Origin: Melioribacteraceae bacterium
Lineage (GTDB): Bacteria; Bacteroidota; Ignavibacteria; Ignavibacteriales; Melioribacteraceae
Direction: 5' to 3'
Assembly (NCBI GenBank): GCA_022181065.1
Contig: BQMY01000075.1
Location: forward strand, 124,001-188,000
Length of the DNA: 64,000 bases
Position numbers and translations under genes: made by a program
Notes under the pieces: model-generated
Told to the model about the DNA's origin: nothing
The model's input: only the letters and a program-made list of their open reading frames with translations
Database searches by the model: none
Shown here: positions 35,674-43,841 of the stretch, one piece after another
Numbering within the stretch: the first letter of the stretch is position 1
Layout of the letters: each line of letters begins with the position of its first letter

Positions 35674-37181
35674 GTTTTATTCCAAAAGAAAAACTTGCAG
35701 AAGACGCTAAAAAAATCCTTGCCGAATACGAAGGTCGTGAAAATGAATTAAAAACTCGCGACAGGATGAAAATACCACCACAGATGATGCCCGCTCAGGA
35801 TCCTGATGTTAGAAGAAATAATCTGGAAGAAGTCGCTACAGGCTATACAGAGGAACAAGCCCGTCTTGAAGCTCTTCGTTGTTTGCAGTGCAATAAAAAA
35901 ACTTGTGTTAGTGACTGTCCGGTTTTTATTGAAATTCCCGGTTTCATCAAGATGGTCGCAGAAGGAAATTTTGAAGGCGCGATAAAACAAATTAAAACTA
36001 CAAGTCTGCTTCCTGCTATTTGTGGTAGAGTTTGCCCTCAGGAAACACAATGTCAGCAAAATTGTACCGTTGGTAAAGCATTGAAGGATGTTGATAAAGG
36101 TGTTGCGATAGGCAGACTTGAAAGATTTATAGCCGACTGGGAACGCGCCAGCGGTAAGGTTCAGATCCCTGACGTTAAACCTGAAACAGGTAAGAAGGTT
36201 GCAGTTGTCGGATCAGGTCCGGCCGGATTAGTCGTTGCCGCTGATGTTAGAAGGGAAGGGCATCAGGTAACTATATTCGAGGCATTCCACAAACTTGGTG
36301 GTGTGATGAGATATGGTATCCCTGAATTCAGACTCCCAAATGAAATTATAGATCAGGAAATAAATACTCTCGCAAAAATGGGTGTTGAGTTTAAGACTAA
36401 TTTTGTGGTTGGCAGAACACGCAAGCTGATGGACCTTATTGAAAAGGATGGTTACGATGCTATCTTTGTTGGTACGGGTGCCGGATTACCATATTTTATG
36501 GGTATTGAAGGTGAAAACCTTGTTGGTGTATTCTCCGCAAACGAATATCTAACCAGAGCCAACCTGATGCGCGCTTTTGAAAAAGGAAAAGCTGATACTC
36601 CTATTTTCGAGTCAAAACGTGTTGCGGTTTTAGGCGGCGGTAACGTTGCGATGGACGCGGCAAGAATGGCTGTACGTCTTGGTGCAGAGAAAGTATATAT
36701 TGTTTACAGAAGAACTGAAAAAGAGATGCCTGCCCGTGTTGAAGAAGTTCATCACGCCAAGGAAGAAGGTATTGATTTCAGGTTACTTCAGAACGCAAAA
36801 CGTATCATCGGTACCGAGGATGGCAGAGTAAAAGCAATGGAATGCCTGAAATATGAACTTGGCGAACCTGATGCATCCGGAAGACGCAGACCGGTTGAAA
36901 TTAAAGGTAGTGAGTTTATTCTTGACGTCGATACCGTAATTGTCGCTATCGGTAACGGTAGTAATCCATTGATAAGTCAGACGACCCCTGATATTGAAGT
37001 TAACAAGTGGGGTAACATTATTGTTGACGATACACAGAAAACTTCTGTAAATAAAATATATGCAGGTGGTGATATTGTATTAGGCGCAGCAACTGTGATC
37101 CTTGCTATGGGTGAGGGAAGAAAAGCAGCTGAATCTATCAATAAACAGCTTGCGGAAGAACTTGCTGAAGTTCCTGCCTGA
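35670..37181 (+). CDS. nfnB: NfnB / GltA-type NADPH oxidoreductase large subunit
   Basis: 503 residues. Two [4Fe-4S] sites at the N-terminus (CLQCNKKTCVSDCP and CGRVCPQETQCQQNC), then FAD motif VVGSGPAGLVVAADV and NADP motif AVLGGGNVAMDAARMAVRLGA, ending AGGDIVLGAATVILAMGEG. This is the homotetrameric glutamate synthase (GltA) / NfnB family; pairing with the NfnA-like subunit favours the bifurcating transhydrogenase. ATG at 35670 has GAGGAGG upstream and overlaps the nfnA stop; an earlier in-frame start inside nfnA is rejected. Terminator at 37208. Confidence 0.92.
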   Translation: MSFIPKEKLAEDAKKILAEYEGRENELKTRDRMKIPPQMMPAQDPDVRRNNLEEVATGYTEEQARLEALRCLQCNKKTCVSDCPVFIEIPGFIKMVAEGNFEGAIKQIKTTSLLPAICGRVCPQETQCQQNCTVGKALKDVDKGVAIGRLERFIADWERASGKVQIPDVKPETGKKVAVVGSGPAGLVVAADVRREGHQVTIFEAFHKLGGVMRYGIPEFRLPNEIIDQEINTLAKMGVEFKTNFVVGRTRKLMDLIEKDGYDAIFVGTGAGLPYFMGIEGENLVGVFSANEYLTRANLMRAFEKGKADTPIFESKRVAVLGGGNVAMDAARMAVRLGAEKVYIVYRRTEKEMPARVEEVHHAKEEGIDFRLLQNAKRIIGTEDGRVKAMECLKYELGEPDASGRRRPVEIKGSEFILDVDTVIVAIGNGSNPLISQTTPDIEVNKWGNIIVDDTQKTSVNKIYAGGDIVLGAATVILAMGEGRKAAESINKQLAEELAEVPA

Positions 37182-37207
37182 TATTTATTAAGGTAATTAT
37201 CATTTTT

Positions 37208-37235
37208 AAGCCTCGCATTATTGCGGGGCTTTTTT
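37208..37235 (+). terminator. Intrinsic terminator of nfnAB
   Basis: AAGCCTCGC-ATTATT-GCGGGGCTT with one mismatch, followed by a T-run. Confidence 0.8.
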
Positions 37236-37279
37236 GTTGGCGAGAATTTATTTATCTCAAATTAGAATTGATTCGATTT

Positions 37280-37770
37280 TATGGTAAAGACTGGATTCCA
37301 GCCCCTCCTAAGGCGGGTAAACTTCGCAGGAATGACAAAAAAGGATAATTCCGTTAAGGGTGAGGTGGAAAAGAAGCTTGAATGAGTTTTAGAGACGCCA
37401 TATGGTTCGAGAGCCTCACCAACCTAATGGCGTCTTTACGGTGAAAGGATAAGAAATTATGGATTACTGCGCCCATCTGAGACGGCTAAACGCGGAAATG
37501 ACACTGGTTATAAGCTTTGTCATGCCCTTGAATCCGCCATTGGCGGAGGGCATCCGGTTTTGAGAATCAGACACCAAGAACCCATCCTAAACCTGTGCGC
37601 CTCAGGAGCATCCTTCCCTTTAGTAAAGGGAAGGACTTTTAAAAAGTTAACTACAATATTTTTTCTCCCCTCCATTTGACAAAGGGAGGGTTCGGATGGT
37701 AGCATCGCGAAAAACGATAATGACAAGTAAAAAACAACATAAAACAGGGGAGTTGTCGCAGAATTCCACC
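37280..37770. repeat. Intergenic repeat island
   Basis: No gene is seen between 37236 and 37787. The stretch is a patchwork of dispersed repeats: ACTGGATTCC ... GGAATGACA (37284-37337), a hairpin with conserved loop (37393-37435), TGTCATGCCC ... GGGCATCC (37518-37565, with inner TCCGCC-ATT-GGCGGA), and a module AACCCATCC ... AAGGACTTTT (37579-37640) containing the palindrome CTTCCCTTTAGTAAAGGGAAG, whose inverse recurs at 63233-63286. The 18-mer at 37589-37606 recurs exactly at 50559-50576. Confidence 0.6.
37393..37435. repeat. Hairpin with conserved GGTTCGAG loop, copy 1
   Basis: Perfect 9-bp stem AGACGCCAT (37393-37401) / ATGGCGTCT (37427-37435). The enclosed GGTTCGAGAGCCTCACC and ACCTA recur at 63310-63334 inside a different stem. 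Inner pairing GAG/CTC and GGTT/AACC is possible. Confidence 0.5.
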
Positions 37771-37787
37771 CCAATGGGTTTTAAAAC

Positions 37788-37817
37788 AAAAATGCCCCGA
37801 AACATTCGAGGCATTTT
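37788..37817 (-). terminator. Intrinsic terminator of the ferritin gene
   Basis: ATGCCCCGAA (37792-37801) pairs with TTCGAGGCAT (37805-37814) with one mismatch; A-run left and T-run right make it potentially bidirectional. Confidence 0.7.
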
Positions 37818-37838
37818 GTTGAATTCTGTCGGTTCGTT

Positions 37839-38327
37839 TTATGCTCTTGAACCAAGTTCTCTGTCAAGCATATAAAGAGCTGTTTTATTTTCGCCAACCA
37901 TTTTGAATTTATCAACGATGGCAGTAGCTGAAGAAACTTCTTCAACCTGTTCCTGAACGAACCATGCAAGGAAACCTCTTGTAGCGTGATCTTTCTCTTC
38001 GTAAGCAAGATCGGTTAATTTGTTGATACAATCTGTAATGTGGATTTCATGCTTAAGAGCTGCTTTGAATGCGTCTTCAGCAGATTTCCACTTTAGTTCA
38101 GGCTTATCAATTTTATCCAATTCAACTTTGGCACCAATATCAGTTAGATAACCGAAGATTTTCATTCCGTGTTCGTACTCTTCCTGTGATTGTTTCATCA
38201 TCCAGTGCGCAAAACCGTCAAGGCTTTCATCAGCGAAATATGCTGACATTGAAAGATATAGATATGATGAAAATAGCTCTTCGTTTATTTGCTTGTTCAA
38301 CTGTTTGGTCATTTTTTCTGAAATCAT
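37839..38327 (-). CDS. Ferritin
   Basis: Iron-storage four-helix-bundle protein of the bacterial FtnA type, 162 aa. Ferroxidase-centre residues are visible: Glu in LNKQINEELFSSYLYLSM, E-x2-H in QSQEEYEHGMKIFGYL, and Glu residues in FLAWFVQEQVEEVSSA. No heme-binding Met pattern of bacterioferritin was noted. The start has GGAG 6 nt upstream. It is transcribed alone and closed by its own hairpin terminator. It would buffer iron for the many Fe-S and heme proteins encoded around it. Confidence 0.94.
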   Translation of the reverse strand: MISEKMTKQLNKQINEELFSSYLYLSMSAYFADESLDGFAHWMMKQSQEEYEHGMKIFGYLTDIGAKVELDKIDKPELKWKSAEDAFKAALKHEIHITDCINKLTDLAYEEKDHATRGFLAWFVQEQVEEVSSATAIVDKFKMVGENKTALYMLDRELGSRA

Positions 38328-38492
38328 GATTTCTCCGCAATTTTTGTGTAAGATTTATTCTTTTTCGGTTTATTTTCCTAACTTTATTCCAAATTCAAAC
38401 TTATTTATTTGAGTTCAATTATTCAATCGCTATTTTTTAAATCAATTCTTCAAACAATAGAATATAACTATAAAATATATTTGAGAGTAAAA

Positions 38493-40979
38493 ATGTTCCG
38501 TAATTCACTACTAATTTTGATTTTTGCCGGTTTTTTCGTTTCACTTTTTTCACAAGACCTTCCGAGGTACATGACTGAAAAAGAGAAAAAGATGATGGAG
38601 AGCTATCAGTTTCCGGCTGTTGAAACAGGTTATACCACTCCACCGGACTTCTCTCCAAGAACTATGGCTGAATGGGAAAAACTTGACGGTATTATGATAA
38701 CCTGGACTTCCTTCACAAATATTTTGTCGCAAATTGTTGATTACGCTCAGGAAGAAGGGATGGTATATATTGTCTGTTCCGATTCCAATTCCGTGAAGAA
38801 CTATTTGAATAGCCAGAGTATTCCACTTTATAACATTGAGTATCTTGAAGAATCGTATAATTCAATCTGGTGCAGAGATTACGGTCCTTGGACTATCTAC
38901 AAGGATTATACGGAGCAGTTAAGCTATGTGGATTGGGTCTATAATCGTCCCCGCCCTTCTGATGATCTGATTCCTGAAAAACTCGCAGATTATCTTGGTC
39001 TGGATTATTATTCCACTTCAGTGAGTCCTTACCGACTGGTAAACACCGGTGGAAATTTCATGACAGATGGGCATGGTACCGGTTTTGCATCAAAATTGGT
39101 TTTGAACGAAAACTCCGCGCTTTCTGAAACTCAAATTGATAATATTGTGGATGAGTTCATGGGAATCGAAAAGTATATCAAGATGAATACTCTGCCTTAT
39201 GATGGTATTCATCACATCGATATGCACATGAAATTACTCGACGAGGAGACACTTCTTGTGGGGCAGTATCCTCCGGGTGTGGCAGATGGGCCACAAATAG
39301 AAGCAAATCTTGAGTATGTTCTTTCAAACTTCAAAACATGTTTTGATCGCGACTTTAAAGTTGTAAGAATTCCAATGCCACCCGACGCTCAGGGAAGATA
39401 CCCAAATCAGGGAGGGGATTACAGAACCTACACAAATTCACTAATTGTAAATGGGACAGTAATCATACCCACTTATGAAGAACAGTATGATACAACTGCT
39501 TTCAGAATTTACCGCGAGGCTATGCCCGGATATAAAATTGTTGGTATAAATAGTAATAGTATAATTCCTTCTCTCGGTACAATTCATTGTATTACAAAGG
39601 AATTGGGTTCGGATGACCCGGTATTTATCTCACATGCAAAAGTGCGGGAAGGAGCCTACAATTCGGCAACCGAAATAAAAACATTCGTAAATACTCCTTC
39701 CGGGGTATCAGATGTAAAATTATTCTGGTCAACCGATACTCTCACGGGATATAATGAAGTTAGTATGACGATGGCAGTCGATACTTTTTATGCTTCAATT
39801 CCACCACAGGATTATGGTACTGACGTTTTTTATTATATAGAAGCTGAAAGCAACAGCGGCAGTAAAATGAGAAAACCACCGGTTGCTCCGAGAGGTGTTT
39901 ATAAATTCTCCATTGGCGAAGAACAATTTAGCTCTAACATTGAAATGAATACAGGATGGAATCTCGCTTCTGTACCTGTTGTCCTGGAAAATATGAACGC
40001 AAATGTTGTATTTGGCAACGCTGCCTCTGCAATTTTCGGATATGATTTAACATACACAATGGTTGAAGAAGTTGAACCGGGAAGAGCATATTGGGTTAAA
40101 TATGACACGCCAGAAAATATTCCGGTTACAGGAATACGTCCGAATGGTCATATAGCCTTAGGTTTAGACTGGAATATGATCGGTCCGTTCAACCGGGATA
40201 TGGCTGTTGAAGAAATATATACAGAGCCCGAAAATATTATCACCACTCAATTCTACTTTTTTGATGGTGGTTATTTTGCCGCTGATACCTTGAAACAGGG
40301 CAAAGGATACTGGGTTAAAACGAACGCCGAGGGAATGCTGATAGTCGATGTACCCGTAGCTAAAAAAGGAAATGCTAATAGTAACGAGTTGAAAGGCTCG
40401 TTGACTATAACTGATGCTTCGGGAAAGAGCAGAAGTTTATACATGATCGACGATAATAATGTGTCATATTACGAAATGCCTCCAAAAGCGCCCGGGAAAA
40501 TATTCGATGTACGTTTTGATGATAATACGATGGCGATCAATGCTGATGAGTTTAAAAATATCCTTGTTGAAAATGCTACCTATCCTTTGAGTATATCATC
40601 AGAAATTTCCGGTATTTCAATTAATGGCAATCGCATTTCGGATGAAGGAATTGTTATACAATCTGAAAGGATTCTGGCGGTTTCTTTCAATGCAGCACCG
40701 CAATCTTTTTCCCTGGACCAGAATTATCCGAATCCGTTTAATCCATCTACAAAAGTAGCGTTTACTGTACCTGTTCAAAGTAGAGTGAGCCTCGAAGTTT
40801 ACAACACGCTTGGTGAGAAAGTATTTGAATATGTGAACAATGAAATAGCTGCCGGATCACAAGAAGTTGAGTTTAGAGCATCCGGTTTATCTTCAGGCAT
40901 CTATTTTTATTCACTGAAAGCCCACGGATTGGACGGTTCAGAGTTTAACGCCACGCGCAAAATGATGCTGATTAAATAG
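38493..40979 (+). CDS. T9SS-secreted peptidylarginine/agmatine deiminase-family protein
   Basis: Signal peptide (FRNSLLILIFAGFFVSLFSQ), then a guanidine-modifying deiminase domain to about residue 385. Likely catalytic residues: Asp129 in SIWCRDYGPW, His241 and Asp243 in GIHHIDMHMKLL, Asn315 in TYTNSL and Cys366 in GTIHCITKEL. They follow the order and near spacing of Porphyromonas PPAD, which is also T9SS-exported. A middle beta-rich region (about 390-735) and a sorting domain (LDQNYPNPFNPSTKVAF, SGIYFYSLKAHG, RKMMLIK) follow. The ATG at 38493 is chosen over 38409 because the signal peptide begins there, with GAGAG upstream. Peptide versus free agmatine as substrate cannot be decided. Confidence 0.87.
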   Translation: MFRNSLLILIFAGFFVSLFSQDLPRYMTEKEKKMMESYQFPAVETGYTTPPDFSPRTMAEWEKLDGIMITWTSFTNILSQIVDYAQEEGMVYIVCSDSNSVKNYLNSQSIPLYNIEYLEESYNSIWCRDYGPWTIYKDYTEQLSYVDWVYNRPRPSDDLIPEKLADYLGLDYYSTSVSPYRLVNTGGNFMTDGHGTGFASKLVLNENSALSETQIDNIVDEFMGIEKYIKMNTLPYDGIHHIDMHMKLLDEETLLVGQYPPGVADGPQIEANLEYVLSNFKTCFDRDFKVVRIPMPPDAQGRYPNQGGDYRTYTNSLIVNGTVIIPTYEEQYDTTAFRIYREAMPGYKIVGINSNSIIPSLGTIHCITKELGSDDPVFISHAKVREGAYNSATEIKTFVNTPSGVSDVKLFWSTDTLTGYNEVSMTMAVDTFYASIPPQDYGTDVFYYIEAESNSGSKMRKPPVAPRGVYKFSIGEEQFSSNIEMNTGWNLASVPVVLENMNANVVFGNAASAIFGYDLTYTMVEEVEPGRAYWVKYDTPENIPVTGIRPNGHIALGLDWNMIGPFNRDMAVEEIYTEPENIITTQFYFFDGGYFAADTLKQGKGYWVKTNAEGMLIVDVPVAKKGNANSNELKGSLTITDASGKSRSLYMIDDNNVSYYEMPPKAPGKIFDVRFDDNTMAINADEFKNILVENATYPLSISSEISGISINGNRISDEGIVIQSERILAVSFNAAPQSFSLDQNYPNPFNPSTKVAFTVPVQSRVSLEVYNTLGEKVFEYVNNEIAAGSQEVEFRASGLSSGIYFYSLKAHGLDGSEFNATRKMMLIK

Positions 40980-41008
40980 TCTATAGTCGTTAGTCGATGG
41001 TCATTTGT

Positions 41009-41037
41009 CAAGCCTCCGGTTTCGGGGGTTTGGTTTT
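41009..41037 (+). terminator. Probable terminator after the deiminase gene
   Basis: CAAGCCTCCG (41009-41018) pairs with CGGGGGTTTG (41023-41032) using two wobbles, followed by a weak GTTTT. Confidence 0.5.
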
Positions 41038-41206
41038 AAATATCAAGTGGTTTTTTTGAGGTGTTTGTGCTCAACTGTGAACAACAAATATTATCGCTTA
41101 AATTCTCCGCAAACTATTGCAGGAATTATTCAATTTCCCATTTTCCTGCTGAACATTCGTTGCGATTCTTGTTTGAATATTTTATCATTTATTGTAAATT
41201 AAATTC

Positions 41207-42271
41207 ATGTCGTGTAGAAGTAATCTTGTAAACTTATTCGTTGAACTCGCCTCCATTAATGCTCTTTCAGGTGAAGAAAAACCGGTGATTGATTTCCTGA
41301 TCAATTTTGCTGAAAAGAGAAAACTCCCTTATATATTTGAGCCTATTCCTGAAAAGTGTCCCGAAGAAACGGGAAATATAATATTTACTGTAAATGGCGG
41401 GGGCCATAAGTTGTTTGTTTCACACATGGATACTGTTCGTCCGACCAATAAATTACGGGTTCAATTTGATGGTAAAACTCTCAAATCGGATGGTCGTTCA
41501 GTTCTTGGCGCGGATAACAGAGCCGGCATCGCGGCTATCCTTTTTTACATTGATGAGTATCTCTCAATTCCCGGGGATAAAGAAGGATTCTATGCTGCAT
41601 TCACAGTTTGTGAGGAAACAAATCTGGCGGGCTCGTTAAATCTCGATTTTCCTGCCGAGGTTGAGCACGCGTTTGTTTTTGATTCATATTTACGACCGGG
41701 TAAAATTATCACATCTTCGTTTGGCGCTTTAGGATTTAATATTATACTTACAGGAGTGGAAAACGAAGGTAATAAGGTTTTGCAAGCAGCAAAAAATATT
41801 TTGAGTAAACTGCCGCAAGGGAGAGTGGAATCAGAGACAACCTTTACTATCGATATAAAAGAGAATAAAACTGATACCAAAGAAGTTTTACTGGAAGGGG
41901 ATATCCGTTCTTCAGCCAGGGGAAGGATAGAGGAACATCTCGAAAATCTTAAGGCATTGACTAAACAAGTTTGTTCCTTAACAGGTTGTGATTTTACGCT
42001 CAAGATCAATTGGGATTTTAAGCCATATTCTCTCGAAAACAATTCATCCATATTGCAATTGGCAAAGGAGGCGATAGAAACTTCCGGACTAGAATACGAA
42101 GAACTGGTCTCAATTGGAGGCAGCGACGCCAATTCGTTTAATGAGAGAGGTTTGCCAGCTGTTAATTTCGGGATCGGTGCGCAGAATCCGCATTCGTTTG
42201 ATGAATTTATTGAGATTGAAGATTTTGAAAATGTAGTAGAAATAATTCGAAAATTAGTTAGTAGCAAATAA
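41207..42271 (+). CDS. M20-family metallopeptidase/aminoacylase
   Basis: Di-zinc hydrolase. HMDTV (ligand His, catalytic Asp) follows GGGHKLFVS; bridging Asp is in LGADNRAGIAA, base and ligand Glu pair in TVCEETNLAGS, ligand Asp in FVFDSYLRPG, and the last His in NFGIGAQNPHSFDEF. The dimerisation domain lies between about residues 165 and 265. 354 aa, cytoplasmic (no signal). PepT/ArgE/DapE-like chemistry; substrate not resolvable. A YfcC-family permease starts 15 nt downstream, suggesting import plus hydrolysis of a peptide or acyl-amino acid. Confidence 0.85.
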   Translation: MSCRSNLVNLFVELASINALSGEEKPVIDFLINFAEKRKLPYIFEPIPEKCPEETGNIIFTVNGGGHKLFVSHMDTVRPTNKLRVQFDGKTLKSDGRSVLGADNRAGIAAILFYIDEYLSIPGDKEGFYAAFTVCEETNLAGSLNLDFPAEVEHAFVFDSYLRPGKIITSSFGALGFNIILTGVENEGNKVLQAAKNILSKLPQGRVESETTFTIDIKENKTDTKEVLLEGDIRSSARGRIEEHLENLKALTKQVCSLTGCDFTLKINWDFKPYSLENNSSILQLAKEAIETSGLEYEELVSIGGSDANSFNERGLPAVNFGIGAQNPHSFDEFIEIEDFENVVEIIRKLVSSK

Positions 42272-42286
42272 TTCAGGTTTATCTTA

Positions 42287-43684
42287 ATGAAATTTTCCGC
42301 TTTAAAAGCTCCGAATACATATCTCATCATTTCATCCATAATTGTTCTTGTAGCTATCCTGACATGGGTTATACCCGCAGGTGAGTTTGAGAAAAAAGAA
42401 ACAAACGGTAAAACTGTAGTAATTAACGGTACTTATCATGAAGTTGAAAAAAATCCGCAAGGTATAGAGGCAATTCTTACTGCCCCAATCAACGGGTTTA
42501 TTGATGCCGCCGCTATAATTGCGTTTGTTTTACTGGTAGGGGGAGCTTTCGGTGTATTTCAAAAAACTGAGGCTGTTGAAGCCGGGATTATGTCAATAGC
42601 CAAGGCATACAAAAGATCAGCATTTGTGAGAAAATCGATAATTCCGCTTTTTATGATAATCTTTTCACTCGGGGGTGCCATTTTTGGCATGAGTGAGGAA
42701 GTTATTCCTTTCATTTTATTTTTTGTACCACTGGCGATTATGTTAGGTTACGATTCAATTACCGGTGTTGCGATTCCTTTCGTTGGCGCGGGTGCCGGAT
42801 TTGCCGGAGCGTTTATCAATCCTTTTACTCTTGGCATAGCACAGGGGATTGCTGAACTTCCACCTCTTTCCGGTATGGAGTATAGAATTATCGTGTGGAT
42901 TTTTACAACCTCCACAGCAATTATATTTGTTTCGATATATGCGGCGAAAATTAAAAAAGATCCTCAAAAAAGCATTGTTTATGAAATTGATAAGAAAAAG
43001 CGGGATGAATACAATACCAGCAAAATTGATCAGTTTACCGGTCTGGATCGACACCATAAACATGTATTGTGGATTTTTCTGGCAGGGTTAGCGGTACTGG
43101 TTTTCGGCGTGCTGCAATACCAGTGGTTCATCAAAGAGATATGCGCGGTATTTCTCGTGACGGGGATGGTTGTTGGAATTGTGGGCAGGCTCTCTATTGA
43201 TGAGATCACAGAATCATTTATTGATGGTGCCAGGCAGCTTATTGGCACTGCTTTAATAATAGCTTTGGCAAGAGGCATTTTTATTGTCGCGGATGATGGA
43301 AAAATAGTTGACACTATTTTGTTCGCTCTTTCCGGAGTAATTGAAGAATTTCATCCTGTTATATCATCACACGCAATGTTTCTTGTGCAATCATTCCTCA
43401 ACTTTTTTGTTCCCTCGGGGAGTGGGCAGGCGGCTCTTACAATGCCGATTATGGCTCCTTTGAGCGACCTTGTTGGAGTATCCAGACAGACAGCAGTATT
43501 GGCATATCAGTTTGGTGATGGTTTTTCAAATCTGATAATTCCAACTTCAGCTATCACGATGGGAGTGCTTTCGCTAGCGGGAATACCATGGGAAAAATGG
43601 GCTAGATGGATGTTTCCTCTACAGATCATATTTATGCTTCTTGGCTTTTTGCTTCTCATACCGCCATTTATACTGGGATGGTAG
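42287..43684 (+). CDS. YfcC-family membrane permease
   Basis: 465-residue integral membrane protein with about 11-12 hydrophobic segments. N-terminus PNTYLIISSIIVLVAILTWVIPAGEF is the hallmark of the YfcC/DcuC-like ion-transporter superfamily members; FGMSEEVIPFILFFVPLAIMLGYD and the re-entrant NFFVPSGSGQAALTMPIMAPLSDLVG are also conserved. Family members move C4-dicarboxylates, basic amino acids or peptides; which applies here is unknown. The close upstream M20 hydrolase hints at peptide or acylated amino-acid uptake. Confidence 0.88.
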   Translation: MKFSALKAPNTYLIISSIIVLVAILTWVIPAGEFEKKETNGKTVVINGTYHEVEKNPQGIEAILTAPINGFIDAAAIIAFVLLVGGAFGVFQKTEAVEAGIMSIAKAYKRSAFVRKSIIPLFMIIFSLGGAIFGMSEEVIPFILFFVPLAIMLGYDSITGVAIPFVGAGAGFAGAFINPFTLGIAQGIAELPPLSGMEYRIIVWIFTTSTAIIFVSIYAAKIKKDPQKSIVYEIDKKKRDEYNTSKIDQFTGLDRHHKHVLWIFLAGLAVLVFGVLQYQWFIKEICAVFLVTGMVVGIVGRLSIDEITESFIDGARQLIGTALIIALARGIFIVADDGKIVDTILFALSGVIEEFHPVISSHAMFLVQSFLNFFVPSGSGQAALTMPIMAPLSDLVGVSRQTAVLAYQFGDGFSNLIIPTSAITMGVLSLAGIPWEKWARWMFPLQIIFMLLGFLLLIPPFILGW

Positions 43685-43799
43685 ATCAATTGAGTTTGTC
43701 AAAAAGACACGGAACCGGTTTACTGGCGAGGGTGTTATTCATTAGAAATATTTTATACTATAAAATAATCCTGACGCGGCCTACGGGGATTATTTAAGG

Positions 43800-43821
43800 C
43801 TGCGGGTAGAAGTACCCGCAG
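43800..43821. repeat. Perfect hairpin between convergent genes
   Basis: CTGCGGGTA-GAAG-TACCCGCAG, 9-bp arms, between the YfcC permease and the minus-strand MCP gene. No T-run follows on either strand, so intrinsic termination is uncertain. Confidence 0.4.
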
Positions 43822-43841
43822 ACCCTATTCCTTGCAATATA

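Noticed and set aside
37404-37425. tRNA T-arm-like GGTTCGAG sequence
   Set aside because: No acceptor, D or anticodon stems fit around it and the second copy at 63310 lacks them too; it is part of a dispersed hairpin repeat.
41005-41202. 65-codon open frame between deiminase and M20 genes
   Set aside because: Starts inside the terminator hairpin region, has no family resemblance and no ribosome binding site.
41590-42339. 249-codon open frame on the minus strand
   Set aside because: It lies wholly opposite the M20 peptidase and the start of the permease gene, whose protein motifs are unambiguous.
43800-43821. Intrinsic terminator between permease and MCP genes
   Set aside because: The stem is perfect but neither strand has a following T-run, so it is recorded only as a hairpin.
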